From positions 1 to 64,000 of the forward strand of contig CAXAMN010005213.1 of assembly GCA_963970005.1 (NCBI GenBank): 64,000 bases of DNA. Direction: 5' to 3'. Of the stretch, positions 44,862 to 54,500 are shown in pieces (position 1 is the first letter of the stretch; each line of letters begins with the position of its first letter). A program made the translations under genes and the position numbers. Source of the DNA: Durusdinium trenchii. Taxonomy: Eukaryota > Sar > Dinophyceae > Suessiales > Symbiodiniaceae. The notes beneath the pieces were generated by a model. The model had not been told where the DNA came from. It saw only the letters and a list, made by a program, of their open reading frames with translations, and did not search any database.

Positions 44862-47130
44862 TCAGAGGAGGCTAGGAACGAGTTCGTCCGCGTTTGGGCT
44901 TTCGTTCCGGCCCGCTTTGCGGGAATCTTGAAAGCGCAAACCCATGTTGAGAATGAGACGTTGAAAGATCCGTAGTAGAGCGCTCGCAGAATGACATCTA
45001 ACTGCAACAGCTTTGATTTGGCCAAGATACGATTCGTCTTGAAAACACGCTAGTTTGCGATGGTTCAGCTTGGTACGTTTGATTTGTTCTGCGATATGTT
45101 CAAGATAGTGGTGCTTCGGGCGGAATGACCACCTTCGGATTCCAGCACTAATGCATGCGGATCGGTTGGCCTGCCAATGAAGTAAACACTCTTTGATTCT
45201 TGTGTGAACGAGCTCTGCGTCTTCACAGGTCATGATCAAGCCAGCCGAATCCATCAACGAGATGGCAGTCTGGAGGGCCCAGCTGCAGCTTGCTCCACTT
45301 TGCAGGATTGGGTCCTGGGCGATGGCAGGTGAAGGTGACTGTTGAAAGAGTAGCTGCACATCTACAGAATTCAACCCAGCAGCATTTGTTTCCCCAGCGA
45401 ACTGGCAAGCCTTTTTGGTGATATACCAAAGAATCAGTTTGATTTGCGCTGCCTTCCACGTAGACCCCAACTCAGGATAGTCTTTGTCTTGAAGACCTGT
45501 GTTTGCTGGAGTGAAATGCACGCGTTTGACATAGATCCTTAGGTGGCAATCACCCCCCTCGACCACCGGTTGGAACCCCACTCACAAAATAGTCCACCCA
45601 AACAAAAAAGAAGGCCTCGTTTTTCCTAGGTTCTTTTCATTCTTGAACTCCTTCTGCATTTGTAAGCTGAACAACCGGAGCTTGTCTTCCAATGAACTGC
45701 CTTGCCTTCTAACGTGTCGCAATCAATGAAATCAGCCAAAAGATTGGCGACGAGGTCCCTGGCCACACCCAAATACAGAATATGTAGGAGGTCAAAGAAA
45801 CAGCTCCTAAGCGACCAGCCTTGCACGCCGGCCCATGGTGATATTGTCGTTGCTGTACTTCTGTATGTGGAGTCAGATATGTATGTGAGGTACCTTGGAG
45901 AGTCCTCCCTGAAGTCAAAAAACCACATCTCCCGCATAGACTTTGCAGTCGGGTTTTGACTCATGCACTGGTCGCACATGTGTTTGCATTGGTACCAGCG
46001 TGTGAAGCTATTGCACTGCATTCGCGCTTTTAAGTCATAGCGACTTCCAAAATAGGCAGCCCTGCAGGGGTCCATATTACATATAGAAACGAGATTCGTG
46101 ACCTAGTGAAATGAACCTTTGAGGCGAAGAAACCACTACACCCCAGACCTCCAACCATACAAAGAAAGGTGGCACCCAGCCAGCTTGGATCGCAAAGTGC
46201 CTTCAGCGAAGGGTGCACCCTGAAAGCCCTCGGTCGGCCACTCTCCTTTCGACGCATACGTCATAGACCAAGAAAGAAGGGCAGCCACCAGCTGATGCAC
46301 TTGGTCATGAACCTTGAAAGAGCGGTGCGTCGAAGCTCACTGTAGTGACCATTTCTATGGAATGTGTGTTCTTGTGATTGGGTTAGGCCCAAGCAACTTC
46401 CTGGGACTTCATGCATTCGTGTGGAATTATCACCAGTGGGAATTTGATGTCCATGACCTTAGAGCATTCGCCGGGGAATGGTGGAGTATAGTATAGCATG
46501 CACCCACTCGACAACTTTCAGATGAGCTTCATCCCCAGAAGCAAGAAGGCTACCACAGCTCCACACCATGTATTCCGTGTTCTGGAAAAATTCAGCTCCA
46601 TCGCAATGAAAAGTAAGGGGGATTATTCCTTGGCCAAAGGTGGGGGTCAAAGAATGAACCTTGTTTCCAAAACCCATGGCGTGTTGCCACCAGAACACAA
46701 CTGTGTTGACTGAGGTCGAATCTTCCGAGATCCTCCCCTGCACCTTCGATCACTGGATGATCAGCCCACTCCTCAAATTGAGCGCAGTGCCTCCACAGAT
46801 TTTCGATGTCGGGAGAAATGTAGTCGCCCAGCATCGACTTGCGGAACTGGCAGGGCCGAGGAACATGAAACCAGTGGTTCCTAAACCCATCCAGAGTGAA
46901 CGTGATGTTGAACATGATTGAAAGTCTCCAACACAGGCCTGTTCCTCCCCAGCATTGGAAAGCGCATACAAGATCTCATGTGGTAGCAGGCACGGTACCA
47001 AGACTTGTTCGACTTTGGTTGAATCAACAACCTCGGATGGTTGAAAGCTACCTTGACTCACATTCCTGCGCCCAAACACCATCAAACACAAAGCAGCCTT
47101 TGGGTTCCAACTAGAAAGGAATGAAAACAT
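44862..47130 (-). pseudogene. decayed transposase-like gene (KDZ/Plavaka-like D-x2-H type)
   Basis: Consecutive minus-strand frames give one protein in pieces. In order they read LVPCLLPHEILYALSNAG; FEEWADHPV; PLTFHCDGAEFFQNTEY with SCGSLLASG; KVMDIKFPLVIIPHECM; EGFQGAPFAEGTLRSKLAG; FGSRYDLKARMQCNSFTRWY with CDQCM; SPWAGVQGWSLRSCFFDLLH followed by ILYLGVARDLVANLLAD; and last RRWSFRPKHHYLEHIAEQI with CFQDESYLGQIK. The D-L-L-H...G motif resembles the D-x2-H region of KDZ/Plavaka-type DDE transposases, and the R-PK-H-LxH ending also occurs in such proteins. This family is abundant in dinoflagellates, which suits a mobile element. At least three frameshifts and two stops make it non-functional here, unless some breaks are introns. 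Confidence 0.5.
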
Positions 47131-48146
47131 TCAGTACTGTTGAAAGCAACATGTAGAGGCACCGTGAAGTATTCGATTTCAAGACTGACATTCTACAAGT
47201 CCCGAAGCAAACGATGTAAATCCCTTTCTTCGTTTGAACTACACCTTCCAAAACTTCCCAAAGATGCGAAGGCTTGTATGGCAGTTGGTGGCTCACCATG
47301 CCCATCAAACCCATCCTCAAGCTGCGCTTGAGCAAGGCTCACCACGGTTCTGACATGAGCTTGGCCACTCCCAAGCATTCCTTACCACGGGATGGCGCTA
47401 GTCAAAGGTTGTGTGGTAAGACGCCTGAACATTCATGTTTTCACCTTTGGTATTGAGATTCAATTCAAAAAAGAAAGCCATCCAAATTCTAATCATGAAT
47501 TGGGTCTTATAAAGGCCTCTGCTTGATGGCTGTGCTTGTGCTCTTCAAAACGATCTCCACGGAACCTAGATGGCCGCCAAGTTTTGAGGTTCATTTCGAG
47601 ATCTGCTTGTACATCTTCAACTCGGCCCGGTTCCTGGCCTTTTTCTGGGACGGCAAGATGATGAAGCCAGCGGTCGCTTTGCGCCTGGCGGGAGAGAGTA
47701 GGCAGAGGTTGGCATTGGTTACATCAGGGCACCCCGCACATCAAAGCCCCACCGCAAGGATGTATGTCACAATCTTAGGGCGGCTTGGGATGGAGACATA
47801 GTGGTTGAGGGAAATGGGAGTGAGTGTGGACCAGGTTGATTGAAATACCTTCCAAATTCCAGACCCCCACACCCCAGGCTATCCTCCAAATTTCAACTCT
47901 TGTTTTCAGCCACGCGACGATCGCATCAATCAGCGGGCAAGCAACAAATATCGTTGCCTCTTCACTCTCACAACAGGATGCAGCTTCCAGCCCCAAGATT
48001 CCATTGCATCCCCACAAGGACTACCAATTCCATTTGTTGCGGTGAAGGAACATCAACAGGTCAACAGGGTCGAGGTTTATTGAATTTGACTATTGAACAT
48101 CGCACAATGGGAGATAGGCTGCTCTGCAAATCCTAACTGGCCGCTC
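47131..48146. other. spacer between transposase-like gene and gene 1
   Basis: I see no coding sequence with motif support over about 1 kb. It probably contains the 3' end of gene 1 and promoter DNA of the transposase-like gene. Confidence 0.4.
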
Positions 48147-50449
48147 AGGATGCAGCTTTCTTGTCAGCTTTGGACTTCGGCTTGGCGGCTGCGCCCTTCT
48201 TGGTCTTCTTCTTTTTGGCCGTGAGGGCCGGAGAGCAATCCTTTGGCAGCCACCTGTGGGTTGATTCGAGAAAGTGAGGACGGCTTTCGATGTCAAAGGG
48301 CTAGAGCTACCTATAATACTGTAAACTAGAGGTCCCTTTCTTTAGGGGAAGCAATTGTGAACAACATTGCAACCAACCCCAGGTCGCCTTGGACTTCTCA
48401 AACCACGAAGTCTTTGTTGTTGCAAGGGCGATCGCTTTCTCAAGCTTTTTCTCATTCACCGGAGACGCTTGGGTGAGGGTACGCATGACTGCATAGAGCT
48501 GCTCTAGTTCCGTGCCATGCTTCAAAAGCTGTTCCCGGAACTGATCGCCATATTGGACCGACTGAAGGCTGATGCCGAGCTTCCGCGATTCAGTCGCTTG
48601 CACCAACACGCCCTCCATGGTGTCGATAGCTTTCCTGAGCATTGGTGGGGAGAATGCTGTGGACAGGTGGCGCTTGCGCAAATACACGAAAAACCAACAC
48701 AATACAACAAGTGCCAAAACACAAAGCCTGCGTTGGAAGACAAATCTTGGCTAAGGCAAGGTGCTCCGTGGTGGTTTGGGAAACAACCTCCGTGGCTTCT
48801 GGTTCTTCGTTTCTCTTAGGCTTTGGCTTCGTCACAGGGCCTGAAGCCCCCATCGCGCACAAGGTTTTCTCTCCTTCTTGGCCCAACTCTAAGCTTGGCA
48901 TAATACCACAAGCCAATGGTCCAGTGTCGGAGGTGAGTGTCTCCAAAAAGGTGGGGTCCGGATTCTTGGTTTTGCCCTGAATAGACATTCGCTCCGCAGT
49001 CTTGTCACTCTGCGTGTACTTCTTTGCCGCGCAAGGGTAATACCAAATTTCCTACCCACTGTTGGGAAACCAAATCTTAATCTTAATCACCCAAACACCT
49101 ACAACCAAATACAACCAAATACTAAGTATGAACATTGTTCAGACTTCAAGACCATGGTCCTCTTCATCTTCTGGCCAATCTTCATCGTAACTCCAAAGCC
49201 CTTTGTCACGGAGCTTCTGCATGTATGCCGAGACCTTCTCTTTTGTGCAATACTTGGGGGCAAGGTCCCTCCCTTTCACACCTATTCTACCACTTTTTGC
49301 TTCGGTTTCCCTTGCAACACTGCGCTCCACCACCACTGCCACCCTTAGCGCGCTAGCCAAGAAACCCTAAAGAAGTTTATAGGGGCACAATGTGTTGTAT
49401 ACAATACAGTTGGCGTTAAGGCCCGCACTCTTCTAGGTTGCGATGATTCTGAAGCCAGAGGTTGAATAAGTCAGTCTTCTTGTTCAAATACCCAGCCAGT
49501 CGAACAGGGAACTTTTTGCGGTCTTGACATTGGCGAGTGAACTGTGCCCAGTCGTTGGGGTGAGTCACGCCTTGGTTCCAAATCACTGTGTTGAAATGCA
49601 CTGCATTGAACCTGTTTTGTTCGTCTAACATTAGGCAAAGGAACTATTGGCCCTTGGAACATGGTCCTCCCCACGACTAGCCGCTTCAGCAATCTCCTTG
49701 CCTTTCTCATCCTTTGTCTTCTTTTCTTTCGACTCCTTTGCCTCCTCCTTCTCTTTTTTCTCTTTCTTGGGAGCCTTTGCCTTGGGAGCTTCTTCTTCTT
49801 CTTCATCTTCATCTTCCTCTTCGTCCTCCTCTTGATCTGCTCCCTCATCGTCATCCTCTTCGTCTTCATCATCCTCGCTTCCTGACTCAGCACTGGTTGC
49901 ATTTTCTTCATCGCTTTCAACCTCACCGTCCGAGGGCACATGACCAAAAGTCAGAGTCTCGGAATCACTACTGCTCTCCATGAGGGCCTTGATCTCAGGA
50001 TTTTCATCTCCCTTCTCTACCTTCTTCTTGTCTTTCTTCTCCTTCTTCAAATCCTGCTTCTCCTCATCCGATTTCTTCTTAGGGCGCTTCTCAAGATCTT
50101 TCTTCTCCTGCTTCTCTACCTTCTTGTCCTTCTTCTCTACCTTCTTGTCATGTTTCCTGTCATCACCGCCTCCCTTCTTCTTTTCCTCTTTCTTCTGCGC
50201 CACCTGTGCCTCCTTCATTTGCTTCTGCCTCTTTGCGTCCCTTGTGTCTCCTCCTGCCTCACTCTCTCTGGGCGATCTCTCAGGTTTCGATGATCGCCCC
50301 TCCGGTGTGTGGTACACAAAGCTTGGTTGCTTCCCCGCAACTCGATGCCTTGTCACCCCTGACGAAGCCGTGGTTGAACCGCTGGCCAAAGTGGCGTTCC
50401 GCAAAGCCGACTTCCGCTTTTCATGCGGCTCTTCCTTCGTTTTTGCCAT
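48147..50449 (-). CDS. insert gene 1: spliced gene with Lys/Glu-rich N-terminus
   Basis: The model has six exons on the minus strand. Exon 1 starts at ATG 50449 (MAKTKEEPHEKRKSALR) and is very rich in Lys, Glu and Asp, with an acidic DEEEEEE run, so it is probably disordered and nuclear. Exon 2 (about 49430-49611) has NDWAQFTRQCQDRKKFPVR and KKTDLFNLWLQNHRNLEE. Exon 3 (about 49150-49350) has KYCTKEKVSAYMQKLRDKGL then YDEDWPEDEED. Exon 4 (about 48735-48988) has KTKNPDPTFLETLTSDTGP. Exon 5 has RKAIDTMEGVLVQATESRKL and continues to 48370. Exon 6 (48147-48256) ends in a Lys/Ala tail (AKKKKTKKGAAAKPKSKADK). Likely donors include GC (CGCAG-GCTTTG after exon 4) and GT; acceptors are AG. Blocks like exons 2-3 recur in many dinoflagellate proteins of unknown function. 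I do not know its role. Confidence 0.55.
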
Positions 50450-51266
50450 GACCTCTAAGGACAAAACCTGGGTCACAGCTTGGGAAAAGGCTACGGTAGG
50501 GGCATGACATGCGTTCCATGCAGACCACTCATCGCACCACACTGCAAATCACACATATGTCCGATACATGTGGGTGGACACCAATGGTGGAGTGGGGATT
50601 GGAATCGGTTCTGAATGAAAACGGTGAGACATGTGGACCAACCTACAAACGACGACATTCTACGCCCATTCACCACTTTCTTACGACAATTCACCACTTC
50701 CAACTTGTCATTTACCCACACTTTTTTTCTTGTCCCATCCATTTCCTGTTGAAACCCTAGCCTCCACCACGGTCCAAATCCTTCATGACGATTCTGGGCA
50801 TTTGACCTGGCTGAAGAGTTTGCAAACGACGGCATTCTAATATTTGGTGGGCGGATTGATTTCAGCAGGCTGCATGCATCACAGAACTGAGTGGCAGAAT
50901 GTGAGAAGCCACAACTTTAGAGGTCCGCCGTGTTCTTCTACAAATCTTGCAGACATTGGAACACTGTGTGCCACACTACGCATGGCGATAAGCTGCTTTT
51001 GGACCCCGATTCGCTACCCTGCGCACAATCGCAACGCACACGACCTTACTCTTAAAGGTCACATATGTGGCAATGCGTTGAGGAACACACACCACCTGCA
51101 TGATCAAATTGATCTATACCCCAAGTCCCAGCTCACAAAGCCCCCACAACATTCCTCAAACAAACCTGTGAGGCCATCGCTATAGGTTGGAGTCCTATAG
51201 TAGGTTGGAAGCCATCGCTAGTATATAGGTTGGAAGGAACAATGGGAAACAATTTCCAAACTCACC
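50450..51266. other. spacer between gene 1 and gene 2
   Basis: No coding sequence recognised. It contains dispersed repeat copy 8 (51171-51235) and probably the promoter of gene 1 and the 3' end of gene 2. Confidence 0.45.
51171..51235. repeat. dispersed GGTTGGAGGCCATCGC repeat, copy 8
   Basis: GAGGCCATCGCTATAGGTTG, TAGTAGGTTGGAAGCCATCG and CTAGTATATAGGTTGGAAGG occur in 65 bases. It lies within the 13.9-kb insert, so the family is also found in young mobile DNA. Confidence 0.6.
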
Positions 51267-51508
51267 GGGCTAGCTGAGATACTCCAAAACAGGCTGAAGG
51301 TTTGAAGCCCTCACCCATGTGGCTAGGGATCCACCAGTTCGCTTCTTTGGCGATTCGGAGGCTCTCACCACCCGCTTTGCAGCGGTCTTGATGGTGGCCA
51401 AATGCTTGGTCCTCAGCCGTGCTAAGGCGCGTCCAAACCTTGGATGGCGGGCCAAGAAATCCTCTTGAGACTTTAGGATGCCCTGGGCCCTGGACATGGT
51501 TTTCACCT
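51267..51508 (-). CDS. gene 2, last exon
   Basis: The acceptor is CTTTTGTGTTAG before GTGAAAACCATG. The frame reads AQGILKSQEDFLARHPRFGR, then RTKHLATIKTAAKRVVR and ends LQPVLEYLS with TAG. It is basic and helical in composition. An alternative donor (CCCG-GTGAGTTTGG) lies just after the stop, so a longer splice form cannot be excluded. Confidence 0.55.
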
Positions 51509-54500
51509 AACACAAAAGAAAGACAAGTGCTGCCATCAAGTTGAGGAGCCCGAGGGGATAAGATTGGGAAGACTTCAGTGAAGAGGATCCCGTGATCCTC
51601 TGTTTGCCTTTCCCATCCACATAGTGCTTTACCAAGGCAGCTGGCTGGTTGTCTGGTAGATTAGGTGGCTGAAAATGGTCAATCTCGTTCAAGATCCCAC
51701 CATGGCCTGTTTGCAAAGGTCTGTTACACTTTCTCCAAAAACAGCCGGTTGTGATTGCATGGTGGGTTGAGGGAAGGTTGAGGGGGCGTGAACACACATT
51801 GCATGTACAAAGAACCCAGCGAACACATTTGTAAACAGCTCCCAAAACCGGTCCTGAATACAGCCACGTTGGTTTGAGGCTTGGAGCTCCGTAAGAACCC
51901 ATGTTGATAGACTTCCGGTGTACCGTGATCAAAGCAAAGACCTTCTGCATCATCGGATGCAGCTCAAACAGGCTCCCCTTTGGTTGCTCCAAGACCCAAA
52001 AAAGGCTGCGAGCTGCAGCGATCAGCACTATGATGGCCACACGGGCTGCCATTCCCAGGTTGCTCCGACATTGGATCCCAATGGCTGGGATTTGCTTCGA
52101 TGAGTGCTGCCACGACTCCTAGGATGTGCTGGGCTGGGCAGGTTTGAGATCAAGCTCTTGACCTCTGCTGAAGTTGCATGGTTCTACTTCACCAATCGAG
52201 GTCTATGGTCTATTGCTTGGGGTCTCCTTGTTCTCACGACTGGGGTTTGTGATAGCATCCATGGTTGAACGCAGAACACTCGCTGCCAGGGCATCCGTTT
52301 TGTTTTGTTGAGCCAAGCCAAAGACAGGGGAAGAAAGCTCCAAAAGGGCGCCAAATTGCAATGATTGTTTCACCCTTATGACTTGTAGTGACCAAACTTC
52401 ACGGGGTGGTAAACAGGTTGATGGTTTTCCAGCTTTAAAGCCATTGCAAGAAACTGTGTTCGGCGCAATCCCTTAAATTATCTCAATCCCATAAAACATA
52501 TTATGGATTATATATATATATATCAATTCCATTATATAAAATATCGTTCGACATAACTCAGCGCAGGGTCAAGTACACCCAAGTCGAGCACACTGGAGCA
52601 AGCGTCAGGGACCCGCCTCTCTTGACATGTAGCACTTGGTACAACGCCAATGCAAAGCCTTTGGGCGTGAGAATGTTCTGGTCTTCGTGGTATGAAAGGT
52701 CGAAGACAGAACACGATCGGCCTTCCTGCAGGCACGCGCAGGTCACGCTCGAAACAAACACGATTTCACAAACAATACAGTATATTTTCCATGATGTCGG
52801 ACCCATCAGAACCTATGAACCCTTCCACGCAGTGCGCTCCTCGACTTCTCCACGGGTTACACTCATGCAGCCGCTAAATAGCTCAGCGTGGTCGGTTTCA
52901 TCGGTCCAAGTCAAATGAGGCATCGAATATAGTAGGGACACAAGGATGCTCACCACCTGAGATGAAAGATGCGAGCTGCAAGCATGGACCTAAACCACTC
53001 AGAACATGTTCTACAAGTGGGTTGGGGCCTTTGATAGAAAGGTTGCATTTTGGTTAACCTCTTGAACCAACCTGTCTCATGACATGGTATTTGCCAACAT
53101 CGAATCGAGCCACCACTGGCGCTCTCAGCCTTCGCAAGCCGGCCAAGGTCAGTGCACGTTCCTTGTCCCTCTTCGATTGTGGAGGCTTCTCAGGGTCAAA
53201 ACCCGCATGGGCCTTCCTAAGGTCCCTGAACAGACGTTGATTGGCGTTGGGCTTCCCCATTGCAACGTCAAGTCAGGGTGCGAACTATCCCAGCCCAGAT
53301 CAAAAGCTGTGCTAAAGCTGTGCTAAAGCTGTGCCCTTTGGATTAAAACTGTGCTAAAGCGAGTATACAATACCGGACTTTCTCACAACGATGATGCCTT
53401 GTCACTAGATTTGTTGGCAGCTGGCTGAAAAACACGATCCAACCATGTCGGGTGCACACGCTGCCAGTCTTCGCGAAGCCTCTCAACCTGGTGCGACTGA
53501 AGGACAGATCCGCCGGTCTTGGGAAGGTCCAATGCCAGAAGCGCTGGCACATCAAGGATCCATGCTTGGAAGGGATTTACCCCGTGAACCTATAAGCTTC
53601 CTACAGAAGAGTCTGTTTTTCACGTATTATACAAAACCATTTGTTTATATTTGTTTACTTTACTTTGAGAACTGAAAATCCACCAGCTGTGCACGACAAG
53701 AGCTTCAGGCTTTTCCAGAAATAGTTACAGTAGAATCTTGGGCCACACACCCCTGCGATTGGAGGTTTGCCCTGCAAGTCAAACCAGCACATCAAATGTT
53801 GACTGTTGGTTTGTACACCCTCCGTATCGAGTATAGGACTATGGAATATAGAATCAAATTGAGACTATGACAGATAGACAAGAGATTTCAAAAGGGTATA
53901 TCAACCAACAGTCAATCAAGTTTAGCTGGATGCACTTGAATGTCGGTAGGCCATGCATGTGCTGAGCATTGCCATAGTAGCAGCCACCAGCGTCTCCTGC
54001 CTTTTTTGGAAACGCCACGAGCAAACCCCACTTGCTAGTGAATGACCCGTCATGGTGCATTTCAAGACTATAGATATATTTTCCCTGATTTGCAGCCACC
54101 CCCCCAGGTCATTTGAGCAACCTAAACAAAACACGTTTTCAAAGTTTGGGGCAGAGGATTTAGAAGCAGGAGAGATGGTCTGGCGTTCAAGGATCCCCAA
54201 GAAAGATGACCGGCTTCAGCCATCTAGATTGAAACCCGCCCGGCTGACAGCCACCTCCCATGCGCGGAGTGGCCCCCCGAACTTGGCAAACGAAACTTGG
54301 CCCTTGGGCCCAACACCGGTGTCCGAAACACTCTTCACAAAATAGGCTTTGTGCCTGAGCAAAACCTCAATTCGAGCTTCGCCCGATGAAGCTGTCGGAA
54401 GCATGGATAAATCATACGAATTATAAAACACTTGTTCGTGTTCGGATTCACTTGCTTGTGCCTCAACAGATCCTACATCGGTTGCACCTTTCTTCAAACT

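Noticed and set aside
49647-50507. Plus-strand Phe/Ser/Leu-rich frames up to 175 codons
   Set aside because: Complement of the Lys/Glu-rich exon 1 of gene 1.
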